In this document: positions 44,313 to 54,262 of the stretch, in pieces | Layout: each line of letters opens with the position of its first letter | Numbering within the stretch: the first letter of the stretch is position 1 | Assembly: GCA_905221605.1 (NCBI GenBank) | Contig: CAJNDS010002623.1 | Location: 62,001-126,000 of the forward strand | DNA: 64,000 nucleotides | Reading direction: 5' to 3' | DNA from: Symbiodinium natans | Taxonomy: Eukaryota > Sar > Dinophyceae > Suessiales > Symbiodiniaceae | Made by a program: the position numbers and the translations under genes | The notes under the pieces: generated by a model | What the model was told of the DNA's origin: nothing | Database searches by the model: none | The model's input: only the letters and a program-made list of their open reading frames with translations

Positions 44313-44577
44313 TGTCTTTTTGGCTTGCGCTTGTCCTGACCCCCCCAACGTTTCACAAGAACTCTGCCGAGCAGGCTGGGATAGACCTCTCAACTATGCT
44401 CCAGCGGGGTCGGCGGCTTGAGCCGGAGGCTCTTAAATTTTCGAAGAGCAACCCTACCCCATCCGCACTGTGGTCTCTGGGACTGGGCCCTCAAGCCTCA
44501 GCTCCTAAACCCTAAACCCTAAACCCTAAACAAACCTTAAACCTTAAACCCTAAACCCTAAACCCTAAACCCTAAAC
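43743..44577. repeat. Repeat region with segmental duplication donor and C/G tracts
   Basis: CCCTAAGG units lie at 43912-43950. The phrase ATCATGTGCCTGACAATGTG is at 43980. A G-run lies at about 44088-44122 and a C-run of about 110 nt at 44199-44312. The phrase TTTTCGAAGAGCAACCC and following sequence (44436-44515) is repeated at 45283. Polyproline and polyglycine frames here are artefacts. Confidence 0.8.
44199..44312. repeat. C tract of about 110 nt
   Basis: Almost pure C with two A interruptions near 44277-44281. It is the longest homopolymer in the window. It faces a G-run 80 bp upstream, so the two could pair. Confidence 0.95.
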
Positions 44578-45193
44578 TTGGGTTCGGCCGGTCCACACTA
44601 ACAGTCAAATAACGCCGTGGCCTTATAACACACAGGCCAAAAATAGCACCAGGAATCCCAGTCAATTTTAGCATTTACCGGGTGCTTCTTTTTGTGGGTC
44701 TGCTGGTGGTGACTGTTAGTCACATAGCAGCAGAAATAGCACCAGAAATAGCACAAAATAGCATAGCACAAAAAATAGCACCAGAAATAGCGCCAGGAAT
44801 AGCACAAAAAATAGCACCAGAAATAGCACAAACAATAGCACCAGAAATAGCACCAGGAATCCCAGTCAATTTTAGCAGCTTAGCATTTACCGGGTGCTGT
44901 TTTTTGTGGGTCTGCTGATGGTGATTGTTAGTCACATAGCACCAGCAACAGCACCAGAAATAGCACCAGAAATAGCACAAACAATAGCACAAAAAATAGC
45001 ACCAGAAATAGCACAAACACCAGAAATAGCACCAGGAATAGCACAAAAAAATGCACCAGAAATAGCACCAGAAATAGCACCAGGAATAGCACCAGGAATA
45101 GCAGGAATCTCAGTCAATTTTTTGGCATTTACCGGGTGCTTTTATTTGTGGGTCTGCTGGTGGTGACTGTTAGTGTGGACCGGCCGAACCCAA
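44578..45193. mobile_element. 616-bp TIR element with minisatellite core
   Basis: The first 30 bp (TTGGGTTCGGCCGG...) and last 30 bp are perfect inverted repeats. Inside are three copies of a block beginning TTTACCGGGTGCT and containing GTGGGTCTGCTG, at about 44675, 44887 and 45129. They are separated by irregular arrays of 10-12 bp units (ATAGCACCAGAA, ATAGCACAAA). The block's TGACTGTTAGT is the inner edge of the TIR, so the core seems to have grown by copying the terminus inward. The element lies inside CCCTAAA repeat, so a target duplication cannot be read. Frames such as EIAPEIAQ come from the 12-bp period, and no transposase is present. Confidence 0.88.
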
Positions 45194-45199
45194 CCCTAA

Positions 45200-45353
45200 A
45201 CCCTAAGGCCCTAAGGCCCTAATGCGTTTAGGGTTTAGGGTCAAGGGTTCAGGCATCATGTGCCTGACAATGTGACTGCTGTGATTTTCGAAGAGCAACC
45301 CTACCCCATCCGTACTGTGGTCTCTGGGACTGGGCCCTCAAGCCTCAGCTCCT
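45200..45353. repeat. Duplicate of 43905-44515 lacking its central 423 bp
   Basis: GGCCCTAAGGCCCTAA, then ATCATGTGCCTGACAATGTG and ACTGCTGTGAT, followed immediately by TTTCGAAGAGCAACCC and GGTCTCTGGGACTGGG. In the other copy these two halves are separated by 44013-44435. Confidence 0.88.
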
Positions 45354-45531
45354 AAACCCTAAACCCTAAACCCTAAACCCTAAACCCTAAACCCTAAACC
45401 CCAAACCCTAAACCCCAAACCCTAAACCCTAAACCTGGCTTTGGGTGTATAGGCACCCTTCCGCAAAGTCCACACTCAAGCCCTGGACCCAAAAGCAACA
45501 GCCACCAACAAAACGGACATGACGCCCAAAA

Positions 45532-45642
45532 CAGTAGCCCAGCAACCATATTTGTAATGAGGGTACCCTTTTTGGGGGTTGGTTGCTTTATGAGGGAACC
45601 TTGAACCAAAAAAAGGGAAAAGGGTACCACCAGGCCGCCAAG
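45532..45642. mobile_element. Family A element
   Basis: CAGTAGCCCAGCAACCAT at left and TACCACCAGGCCGCCAAG at right, with the centre GGGGGTTGGTTGCTTTATGA. Confidence 0.82.
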
Positions 45643-45892
45643 TTAAGTACTTCAAGATGTAGGAACAGGGTCTCCCTATATAACACGTTTCCCAAGCGGA
45701 GCAGCGCTTGCTCTGAGTAGCATGGAGGGTTTGGGTTTAGGGTTTAGGCTTTAGGGTTTACACCTCAAATCTCAAAATCTAGGGGCTGAGGGCGTAGGGT
45801 GGATCTTTCTACCGGACATCGCAAGGCGAGGCTCAGGAGTGGGTTGCCCTAGGGTTACACAGTCCCTGAATCTGGGCCCCAAGCTCGGTTGC

Positions 45893-45990
45893 TGAGTTCA
45901 CAAGCCCCCCCAAAAGTGTACACTTTCAGTTTTATAGGGGGTATAGCATCCCAAAAGGTGTAAAAAAAGTGCCCTCACTCAGCTACTTCG
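45893..45990. mobile_element. Family D element (diverged)
   Basis: GGTTGCTGAGTTCACAAGCC and AAAAGTGTACACTTTCAG, ending CCCTCACTCAGCTACTT. The left terminal bases have changed. Confidence 0.7.
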
Positions 45991-46001
45991 TAAATTGGGG
46001 G

Positions 46002-46110
46002 AACTCTTAGAGACTCCTATTCCATACCCTCTGAACCCAAGGGCTCATACGTCAGAACCCTTTGAAGAAGGCAAGGGACCATATTCAGGGGCCATGCAAC
46101 TACCCCTAAA
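46002..46110. mobile_element. Family H half element
   Basis: TATTCCATACCCTCTGAACC, AAGGGCTCATACGTCAGAAC, AAGGGACCATATTCAGGGG and CATGCAACTACCCCTA, the right part of family H. It runs directly into CCCTAAA. Confidence 0.65.
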
Positions 46111-46365
46111 CCCTACACCCTAAAAAACCACAAACTCCGAAGTCGAGCCGTAGCTATTGCACACCCAACTTGGCGGGGTCGGGCACATCTGCTGATTTCG
46201 CTTGAGCCAATGAGTCGAGTTTCCCTTAACTCACAACGATAAACCTTACACCACATAACTCTCAAACCCTAAACCAAAAGGCCCCTATAAAGCCCTGGAA
46301 ACCCTGCAAACCCTAAACTCCTAGACCCTAAACCCTAAACCCTGGCCAAAGGCCATGTAGAAAGC

Positions 46366-46472
46366 CTTAGTTGTCCAGCAACCTAGGGGAACTAAAGGTT
46401 AACCTTTGGGAATTATTTTATAGAGACTATACTACCCAAAAAGGGTTAAAGGCTATCTACTCTACTACTAAG
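46366..46472. mobile_element. Family C element with AAGC target duplication
   Basis: CTTAGTTGTCCAGCAACC to ATCTACTCTACTACTAAG, 107 bp, flanked by AAGC (46362-46365 and 46473-46476). Confidence 0.92.
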
Positions 46473-46714
46473 AAGCCATCTCACACGCAGCCGAGGCCCC
46501 CAGCCAGAACTGTCCCCACCTCCATGCGTGGTGTAGGGTTTAGGGTTTAGGGTTGAGGGTTGAGGGTTTGGGGTTCAGGGTTTAGGGTTTATGAGGCTTT
46601 AGGATTAAGGGTGAAGGGTTGGGATGTTCCCGTCTTACACTAACACTGCTGAATACGGATTATACCCCTAGGGTGGAAGGGTTGAGGAACAGAAAGCGAT
46701 TCTACGGGGAGCGG

Positions 46715-46914
46715 GGAGGGGGGGGGGAAGGGGGGGGGGAAGGGGGGGGGGGGTGGGGGGGGGGGAGGGGGGGGGGAGGGGGGGGGGTGGGGGGGGGGGG
46801 AGGGGGGGGGGAGGGGGGGGGGAGGGGGGGGGGGGGAGGGGAGGGGGGCGGGAGGGGGGGGGAGGGAGGGGGGGGGGAGGGGGGGGGAGGGGGGGGGGGG
46901 GGGGGGGGGGGGGC
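46715..46914. repeat. 200-bp G-rich tract with spaced A
   Basis: G-runs of 4-12 separated mostly by single A, occasionally T or C, ending in about 23 uninterrupted G. The C-rich counterpart lies at 52751-52878. Confidence 0.95.
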
Positions 46915-47229
46915 TGCTCCCCAAATTCAATACAGCCTGCACAAGCTTCTTCGAACTCCGAAACAACGAAATAAAGGAAGCATAAGGAAGCATATAATGT
47001 CCCAATCCCAAGATAATTGATCGTATCTTTGAACTTCTGGTCCCTCTTCTCAAAAGCACCAAAAAAATCGCCACCGACCAAGGCGCCCGAAAGCCCCAGA
47101 AGCCCTACTGGAATCATACAAGGGTTTGGGGTTTCGGGTTTAGGGTTTGGGGTTTAGGGCCCTAGAGAGCTTAGGGCTTAGGGTACTAAGGGTTTAGGGT
47201 TTAGGGCTCTACAGAGTTGAGGGTTTAGG

Positions 47230-47345
47230 TTTAGGGTTTAGGGTTTAGGGTTTAGGGTTTAGGGTTTAGGGTTTAGGGTTTAGGGTTTAGGGTTTAGGGT
47301 TTAGGGTTTAGGGTTTAGGGTTTAGGGTTTAGGGTTTAGGGTTTG
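47230..47345. repeat. Perfect TTTAGGG array, about 16 units
   Basis: Uninterrupted canonical repeat. Confidence 0.97.
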
Positions 47346-47775
47346 GGGCTTTCCGACCTCCTTGGGTCGATTTCGAGCTCTCGGCCATCGCAGCCAGGTC
47401 CTTCTCTGCCAGCACCTCCCTGGCGGATTCAAGGGGCAAGGAAAACACCTCTGAACCCTAAACCCTAAACCCTAAACCCCAAACCCCAAACCCCAAACCC
47501 CAAACCCCAAACCCTAAACCCTAAACCCTAACCCTAAACCCTAGACCTTAAACCTCACGGGGGTTCAACGGTTGAGTCGAGGCCTCAACCAAACCCTTCC
47601 AACCCTCTTGAAAGCCCTCTTTGAGTTAAAGGTTTAAGGGTTTAAGTAGAGTAGGGCTTAGAGTTTAGGGTTTAGGGTTTAGGGTTTAGGGTTTAGGGTA
47701 TAGGGTTTAGGGTTTAGGGTTTAGGGTTTGGCACTCGGCAAAAGCATGGCCATTCCTATTTCCGGGCCCGCTAAC

Positions 47776-47905
47776 CTAGACCTAAGAGTGACCTAGGAAT
47801 ACCCTAAACCCTAAACCCTAAACCCTAAACACTAAACCCTAAACCCTAAACCCTTTTTGGTTTAAAGGGGCTTCTAAGGGGATGAGGGCCAAGTCTCGGT
47901 CCTGG
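47776..47905. mobile_element. Family B element with internal CCCTAAA array
   Basis: The left arm CTAGACCTAAGAGTGACC runs to AGGAATA, then about 60 bp of CCCTAAA units, then CCCTTTTTGGTTTAAAGGGG to CTCGGTCCTGG. The array has replaced the segment just before the family's own CCCTTTTTGG, and the join is within CCCT. Confidence 0.85.
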
Positions 47906-48245
47906 GAAAAACTTGACGGGCCCTGCAGTTTCTCAAAAGTTCGAACCCTCCTCATGAAAGTGTTGCTTAGGGTTTAGGGTTTAGTGTTTAGGGTTTAGGG
48001 TTTCGGGTTTAGGGTTACGATAGGGTGTAAAAGGAGGCATAAAGTCAGCTGACCCCAGGGCCTCCAACCCTTTGCCCTAAGCCCCCAAACGCCGAACCCT
48101 AAACCCCAAAACATGTCATCATATCTCCGCCCCTGGCAAGGCCTCTGCTGCTCCAGCTCTGCATCCTGCCCCCCCCCCCCCCCCCCCCCATGCAGAGGTT
48201 TGCAATGAAAGGTTCCGTCGGATTTCTGTTGTGCCGCCAGTGCTA

Positions 48246-48353
48246 CCAGACCCAGGAGTAACCCAGGAAATAAGAAGGGTGCCATTTTTGTCTTACCGGG
48301 GTTACAAGGGAACCCTAAATAGATTAGGAAATAAGAGACGACTCCGGGTCCTA
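48246..48353. mobile_element. Family B element
   Basis: CCAGACCCAGGAGTAACCC at left and ACTCCGGGTCCTA at right, with the centre CCGGGGTTACAAGGGAACCC. It is followed at once by a family K element. Confidence 0.8.
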
Positions 48354-48360
48354 CTGTAGG

Positions 48361-48475
48361 CTATATGGGGGTTTACGACAATAGGGGACCCTCCAAAAGT
48401 CGACACCAAATGGTAGGATTCCTTCATCTTAAGGGCCATACTATGGGACCCCCAATTTCGGAAACCACCATATGT
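48361..48475. mobile_element. Family K element, best copy
   Basis: The arms ATATGGGGGTTTACGACAA and TTTCGGAAACCACCATATG are inverted, with a core containing GTAGGATTCCTTCATCTT. Confidence 0.75.
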
Positions 48476-48942
48476 GTTCAAAATCGGTACAGTGCACGCA
48501 CAACACTATGTATGAGAAGGGCGTAGCAGCGTTCCAGGGATCAGGGCTTCACACGAAAACTCTGCACGGACCCTGATCTTTCACACAACATTGCACTGCA
48601 CATTCACGCGATCAGCTTGGTCGACGCTACAATGTACAGACACCTAAGCCTAAAACCCAAAACCCTGAACCTTCCAACCCCCCCCCCCCCCCGCAAAGGC
48701 TTGCATGGTGTAGTTCGGGGGTTAGGGTTGAGGGAGCAAAAATGCAATGAAGTTTGCGCACAAGAGCCTTGGGCCGTACACTGAAATCGCGAAAGGCCTC
48801 CCCTCCGCCTCCACCCAAACCCCTCGTTCAGAGTCGATGGAGCACACGCGCGCGCGCGCGCGAGGGTTCAGGGATCCTAGGTCACATTTGCCACATGCAG
48901 GACATACTAGCTGTGCTTGGTCGGGAGCCTCGCTCCCCCAAA

Positions 48943-49075
48943 CCCTAAACCCTGAACCCTGAACCCTGAACCCTGAACCCTGAACCCTGAACCCTGAACC
49001 CTGAACCCTAAACCCTAAACCCTAAACCCTAAACCCTAAACCCTAAACCCTAAACCCTAAACCCTAAGCCCTGAA
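48943..49075. repeat. CCCTGAA array grading into CCCTAAA
   Basis: About nine CCCTGAA units followed by about nine CCCTAAA units with a sharp boundary near 49007. Confidence 0.95.
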
Positions 49076-49116
49076 CTGCCGAATCCGCAAATCAAGGCCC
49101 CCCAGCCGTTTGCGAC

Positions 49117-49242
49117 TGCTTAAAGGATCAGGGGACTTAGTAAGTGGGGTTATAAGAAAGGCAACTGTACTCGTAGTTACTTTATAAGCCCAATTCAGGT
49201 GCTCATATCCCTACTTACTAAGTGCCCCGATCCTCCAAGTGG
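49117..49242. mobile_element. Family J element, complete
   Basis: The arms AAGGATCAGGGGACTTAG and CTAAGTGCCCCGATCCT are inverted. The interior pairs through GGGGTTATAAG and CTCATATCCCTAC. One arm recurs at 1168. Confidence 0.8.
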
Positions 49243-50032
49243 GTTTCTGCGGCCCTACTACGAGGGCTATTTTTGCGGCTTGAAACTCAAGGCGCCTGCG
49301 AACTCACCAGTGACAAGGATTCTGAACCTACGCCCTTCTATTGAGCGTCTTCTAAGTGAATACACAACAAGGTAGGATGATGTTACGAGATGTGATCCCG
49401 GCGACAGGAAAAAGGATGACTATAGAGGGTGAATGTCACACGCGTCTTATCTCCGAGTCACATGGTAGACTTTAACCCTAAACCCTAAACCCTAAACCCT
49501 AAACCCTAAACCCTAAACCCTAAACCCTAAGACCCTGTCAACTCCTCGTACGCCGCTTGAAACCGGGAGCCGACGATTGCCTTGAAGCACTCGGGGCTCC
49601 GACGCGGGGGTTCCGGGCTTAGGTTTGAAGGGCTAGTTGTTGAGGGTTAAGGGGTTAAGGGGTTAAGGGTTTAAGGGTTTAAGGGTTTAAGGGTTTAAGG
49701 GTTTAGGGTTTAGGGTTTAGGGTTTAGGGTTCAGCGGGTTTAGGGGGTTTAAAAGGCTAATTGTTGAGGGCAAAGGGTTTAAGGGTTCAGGGGTTGGGGT
49801 TCAAGGGTATAGTGTAAAAGGGGTCAAGGGTAACGGGTTGAGATCTGAGGCTTTAGGACGGCGGCTTGTGGGCTGTGGGTGAAAAGGTTGAGGCTTGAGC
49901 CTGCAGGGTATTGGGCGTCAGTGCAATAGGGACCGTGTGCCCTCGTGAGGGCTCAACCTAAACCCTAAACCCTCAACCGGTCCGAGTGAGTCCATGAGTT
50001 TTTGGCGAGAAGGCTCAGAGTATCGTCAGGTA

Positions 50033-50164
50033 GGGTTTAGGGTTTAGGGTTTAGGGTTTAGGGTTTAGGGCTTAGGGCTTAGGGCTTAGGGCTTAGGGCT
50101 TAGGGCTTAGGGCTTAGGGCTTAGGGCTTAGGGCTTAGGGCTTAGGGCTTAGGGCTTAGGGCTT
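50033..50164. repeat. CTTAGGG variant array, about 14 units
   Basis: Five TTTAGGG units pass sharply into about fourteen identical CTTAGGG units. Confidence 0.97.
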
Positions 50165-50687
50165 GGGTTCAGGTTAGGGTTTAGGGTTTAGGATTTAGGG
50201 TTTCAGGGTTTACCCTAAACCCTAAACGCTAACCCGCCCATTCAAGGTCAACCTCCGCCCAAAGCTCTAACCCTTCGCGGCACCCTGACAGCAAGGGACC
50301 CTCATTCAGAAAACTGCCATGTGCGCCTTCTGGACCCTAAACCCTAAACCCTAAGCCCTAACCCCTAAACCCTAAACACTAAACCCTAAATCCTTAACCC
50401 TAAACCCTAAACCCCTGCAAACAAATGAGCTGCAGGTAGGACTCCTGGAAGGTAGGGAGTTGACACGGACTGCAAGTGCCCTCCCAGACAAGAGACCCCA
50501 ATCTCCCTTCACTTGGGAAGAAGGTTTAGGGCTTAGGGCTCAAGTGTTTTAGGGCTTAGGGTCGTAGGGTTATGGGCTTAGGGTTCAGCGTGCATATTAT
50601 CCGTTGACTTATGGTTGCAATACTAGGGATCGCAGTGTGGCTGAAGGCATAGTGCCTGATTTCGGGATATAGGGGTTAGAGCTGTCA

Positions 50688-50813
50688 CTACGAATTGCTT
50701 CAGAACCCCCCCCCCCCCACAAAAAACAAAAAAACAAAAAACAAACTTCCTTATTGAAGGTAATATAGGGATTATTATTCTGTATTCTTTTGGGATTCTT
50801 AAGCAAATAGTAG
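50688..50813. mobile_element. Family E element with GTCA target duplication
   Basis: CTACGAATTGCTTCAGAACC to ATTCTTAAGCAAATAGTAG, flanked by GTCA (50684-50687 and 50814-50817). A C-run and A-rich stretch follow the left arm. Confidence 0.9.
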
Positions 50814-51216
50814 GTCATGAAGACCAGTTTAGAGACCATAGAGTTTTTGGGCGAGATGCCACCGGCAGCGAGATCAGCACGATGCCCGAGAGAATGGTAA
50901 AGCCACCGATCTGCGGGGAGAAATCCCAAGGTTTGGCCCTGGATCCTAAATCCCATGACCCTATGAACCATAAACCCTACACTAAATAAACCCCACAGTA
51001 GGGTTTATTTAGGGTTTAGGGTTTAGGGTTTAGGGTTTAGGGTTTAGGGGCCTATATGAACGCCCCAAACCCTAGAGGCGGTCTTTAAGCAGACCAGAAA
51101 CAAGAAAGATCCCCCAAGCAAATGCAGCCCATGGAACATGGAAGGCAGGTGTCCAACGAAGGCAGATGCTGGCCCAGATACTTTAACAGAGCTCTCACCT
51201 GGGATTGCTACTGCTC

Positions 51217-51340
51217 CTACTATTTGCTTAAGAACCCTCGGAAAATAGAGATGCTAGTCCCCATTTCCCGAATAATTGAGGAAGGTGTTTTTTTTTTTTG
51301 TTGCGGGGGGGGGGGGGGGGGCTTCTTAAGCAAAACGTAG
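51217..51340. mobile_element. Family E element, opposite orientation of the homopolymer
   Basis: CTACTATTTGCTTAAGAACC to CTTCTTAAGCAAAACGTAG. The T-run and G-run are on the right side. The flanks GCTC and GCTT match at 3 of 4 positions. Confidence 0.82.
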
Positions 51341-51693
51341 GCTTTGAGTCATTCTAACCTTGTCTCACGCGTCATGATGCAAGCTGAACAGCCGACAACG
51401 GACACTTTCCAGAACCCTAAGCCCTATACACCCTAAGGCTCTAAAGCCTATACACCCTAAATCCTAAAACCTAAGCCCCTCCACCTTAAACCCTCAAACC
51501 TAGTAGACGCCAAACCCTAATACACTAAATCCTAAACCCTTTCTCACACTCACGCTACTCTGAAGTCCGACCCAGCAGCTAAACCCTAAACCCTAAACCC
51601 CAAACCCTAAACCCTATACTAAACCCTAAACTCTAAACCGCGCTGAGGCTGGAACCAGCTGGCCGAGCTTCGTTGCTGGGACCTGAGATTATC
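51341..51693. repeat. Degenerate CCCTAAA region
   Basis: Short degenerate CCCTAAA blocks (51418-51545, 51582-51640) with intervening unique sequence. I see nothing else in it. Confidence 0.7.
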
Positions 51694-51828
51694 GAAGGGT
51701 AGTTACATGGTCCCATAATTTGGGCCCTTAAGTGGCTTAAGTGGGCCCTTATATAACCCTTATATACCCTACGGAACCCTTTGTCGAAGGTAGGGGACCA
51801 TATTCAGGGACCATGTAACTACTCTATC
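51694..51828. mobile_element. Family H element
   Basis: GAAGGGTAGTTACATGGTCCC at left (trimmed of one base in the family consensus) and CAGGGACCATGTAACTACTC at right, with the interior CTTATATAACCCTTATATAC. Confidence 0.8.
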
Positions 51829-51838
51829 TACGGGTTTC

Positions 51839-51939
51839 CTAGACCCGAGAGCAACCTAGGAATTCAAAGGAGTGAGCTTTTTGGTCTGAAGGGGCCTCTA
51901 AGGCGAAAAAAAAGAACAAGCGCCTACTCTGGGTCCTAG
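51839..51939. mobile_element. Family B element with TTTC target duplication
   Basis: CTAGACCCGAGAGCAACC to CTACTCTGGGTCCTAG, flanked by TTTC (51835-51838 and 51940-51943). Confidence 0.92.
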
Positions 51940-51992
51940 TTTCAGGGTTGAAAGAGGGTTTAGGGCGTTTGGGCTTACAGGGATTCCCAGAA

Positions 51993-52084
51993 AGGTCCCA
52001 GGGGGGTCCCAGGGGGGTCCCAGGGGGGTCCAGGGGGGTTCCAGGGGGGTCCCAAAGGGGGGTCCCAGGCAGGTCCCAGGTATA
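51993..52084. repeat. 14-bp tandem repeat (GGTCCCAGGGGG type), about 7 copies
   Basis: Units of GGGGTCCCAGG with one shortened copy. It gives a repetitive minus frame (GTPLGPPWDP) that is not called. Confidence 0.9.
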
Positions 52085-52107
52085 CACATTGAACACTTCT
52101 GGTCCGT

Positions 52108-52620
52108 CTACAATTTGGAGTGGCCTGACACAACCGCAAGGGTTGTGGTTTTCCTGCGGCGCGTGCTGCCTTTGGAGAGCCTCATTGCAACGCCTGCCAT
52201 CTCTGTGGCCACGATACAGGCCCCGTCGGAGGTGTGTTGCATCTCTTCTGGACTACGCGGCTGAGGTTTTGGGATTTCAGGTGCATTTTTGTAGCTCAAA
52301 TTTCTTATAAGGGGATCCTACTATTTGGGGGGGTCAAAGTTAGGGGTCCCTTATTTTCGTAAACTCCCAAGTTTATGCAACGTGCAAATATGGTAACTTG
52401 TACGTGGTAGAATCTACAACTTATGTTGCGCCAGGGTGAGCTGTACGCGAACGCCCTCAGGGCAGCGATCGGGTACTCCGATTTGTCTTCGTAGAAATTT
52501 AGACCAAGGACTTCGGGTTTGCAGGCACGTCTTGCTTTGCCGACATTGGGCAGTAGCGGTACATTCTCATCATGCTTCCAGGAAATAATCATTGGGTTTC
52601 TACTAGAGCTCTAGAGGACA
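52108..52620 (-). other. Possible two-exon coding fragment around a family K remnant
   Basis: A minus frame from about 52592 to 52375 reads MIISWKHDENVPLLPNVGKA and continues to YHVQVTIFARCINLG. A family K remnant (about 52305-52372) follows, and a second open stretch (52304-52108) reads LSYKNAPEIPKPQPRSPEEM and TSDGACIVATEMAGVAM. Both are free of telomere repeat. I recognise neither, and the splice joint is not determined. The potassium-channel exon upstream may or may not belong to the same gene. Confidence 0.35.
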
Positions 52621-52750
52621 CAAAAATTAGGTTCCTTCAAGAATGTGGCATATGCTGCCATCAGCTGCTCTTGCCAAACAAAAAGCTGCTACGGTCGGTT
52701 GTCCCCGGACAAGGTGAACAAAGAAGCAGAGGTCCGAGGTGAGGCTCGAC

Positions 52751-52878
52751 CCCACCCCCCCCCCTCCCCCCCCCTCCCCTCCCCCCCCCTTCCCCCCCTC
52801 CCCCCCCCTCCCCCACCCCCTCCCCCCCTTCCCCCCCCTCCCCCCCCCTCCCCCCCGCCTGCCCCCACACCCCCCCCG
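52751..52878. repeat. C-rich tract with spaced T
   Basis: C-runs of 4-9 separated by single T. It opens polyproline frames on the plus strand. Confidence 0.95.
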
Positions 52879-52989
52879 GCCCTTCATAAACATATCCCCG
52901 TACCCCCAACCCTACATCCTACATCCACAACCTTAAGTCCAAGGCCTGAACTTAATATAAAAACGGGGGTGCTTGCTGGTAGGGCTTAC

Positions 52990-53145
52990 TTCGCCAATTC
53001 TGTGGGGACTGCCTTGTCACCATATCCGACGGTGGTCATCGTCACCACGCACCTGAGAGCAGGTGGCATACCACCCGACGAGCTTGAGCCCGAACGAGGC
53101 TCGTCAGTGAACTCTGGGATAAAGTAGATGCTTTTAAGGTTCATC
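52990..53145 (-). CDS. Potassium-channel pore exon (fragment)
   Basis: A single minus-strand exon of about 52 codons lies between an AG acceptor (CATATGTCACAG) and a GT donor (GCGAA|GTAAGCC). It encodes MNLKSIYFIPEFTDEP, a Ser/Gly-rich turn, then PPALRCVVTMTTVGYGDKAV. The TVGYGD at about 53033-53016 is the K+ selectivity filter, and ALRCVVTMTTVGYGD aligns with the pore helix and filter of voltage-gated K+ channels, where a tryptophan pair is usual just before VVTMTT. No S1-S5 lies upstream and no S6 downstream that I can find: telomere-type repeats lie about 60 bp upstream and a C/G-rich intron-like tract downstream. It is either an exon of a gene with unrecognised neighbours or an isolated duplicated exon. 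Confidence 0.6.
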
Positions 53146-53962
53146 TGTGACATATGTAGGGAGCCAGAAGCCAGAAACAAACACGCAAACATCCTACCTG
53201 CATCGAAGGCTTCGGGTTTCAGGGTGCAGGGAATTGGGTTACCCTAAGCCCCAAACCCTCCACCCTAGCCCTAAACCCTAAACCCTACACCCTAAACCCA
53301 AAACTCTGAACCCTAAACCCTAAACCCTTATTGCCCAAGGGCACTCTACAGTCTGAACCCGAACACTTTCAGCTCTTTCCTCTGGTGGTGCCACGGCTCA
53401 GTTTTCCCGATGCTTTTCGACTACGAGTTTCAGTCACATGCGACCCTGCGTAAACCTAAGCCCTTAACCCAAAAGACTATAAGCCCTAAACACTAAACTC
53501 ACTAAAACCTAAACCTAAACCCTAAGCCCAAGAGGCCCTAAGCCCTAAACACTAAAGTCACTAAACCCTACACCGTAAACCCTAAAACTCCACACCCTAG
53601 CCCTAAACCCCCAAACCCCAAATCCAAACCCTAAACCCTAAACCCTAAACCCTAAACCCTAAACCCTAAACCCTAAACCCTAAACCCTAAACCCTAAACC
53701 CTAAACCCTAAACCCGCATCCCACGAGCCGCTGCCACAGGCTTGAGGTGACCCGGTTTAGGGTTTAGGGTTTAGGGTTTAGGGTTTAGGGTTTAGGGTTT
53801 AGGGTTAGGGTTTTCAGGGTTTAGGGTTCGGGTTCTCGGGGTTTTCAGGGTTTAGGAGTTTAGGGTTTGCTGCGCCATGGCGCAGAATCTGTGAAGGTTA
53901 GGATCCAAAGTTGCCTCGAAAGGTTCGTAACATGCCAATGGCAGCCATGGCTCGATGCCTTG

Positions 53963-54126
53963 AGTTTAGGGGTTTAGGGGTTTAGGGGTTTAGGGGTTTA
54001 GGGGTTTAGGGGTTTAGGGGTTTAGGGGTTTAGGGGTTTAGGGGTTTAGGGGTTTAGGGGTTTAGGGGTTTAGGGTTTAGGGGTTTAGGGGTTTAGGGGT
54101 TTAGGGGTTTAGGGCTTAGGGTTTGT
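53963..54126. repeat. 8-mer variant array TTTAGGGG, about 19 units
   Basis: Uniform TTTAGGGG units with one 7-mer interruption. Similar 8-mer arrays occur at 37605-37700 and 58022-58095. Confidence 0.97.
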
Positions 54127-54262
54127 AGGTACGGTTGAAGCCTCATAGTCTTCTACCCTCTGAAAAATATTCCTAATCATGATCCTCTTAAACCCAACAA
54201 GGGAAACTTAAGATGCCCAGTCCTACATTCTCTTAGTACATGAATATTCCATAAATGCTCAT

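Larger units (their letters stand above)
45354..51216. repeat. Gene-free region, arrays, elements and G tracts
   Basis: Arrays lie at 45353-45437, 46530-46590, 47125-47345, 47455-47545, 47665-47735, 47967-48015, 48943-49075, 49473-49530, 49645-49745, 50033-50225, 50335-50415 and 51000-51050. A G-rich tract interrupted by single A lies at 46715-46914, C tracts at 48167-48190 and 48679-48692. A (CG)n run is at 48846-48861. Elements of families A, B, C, D, E, G, H, J and K are listed separately where clear. Long polyproline and polyglycine frames at 46.6-47.1 kb are homopolymer artefacts. Confidence 0.7.

Noticed and set aside
44159-44515. Long polyproline and polyglycine frames on both strands
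   Set aside because: They are translations of homopolymer C/G tracts. The same applies at 10938-11243, 46619-47117, 52627-53127 and 62296-62577.
44598-45166. Frames reading repeated EIAPEIAQ or AISGAI
   Set aside because: They follow the 12-bp minisatellite period of a TIR element, in several frames at once, with no conserved start or domain.
46195-46215. Dinoflagellate spliced-leader relic (minus strand ATTGGCTCAAG)
   Set aside because: Only the last 11 bases match my recollection of the leader, the rest differs, and no retrogene follows. Chance is plausible in a window this size.
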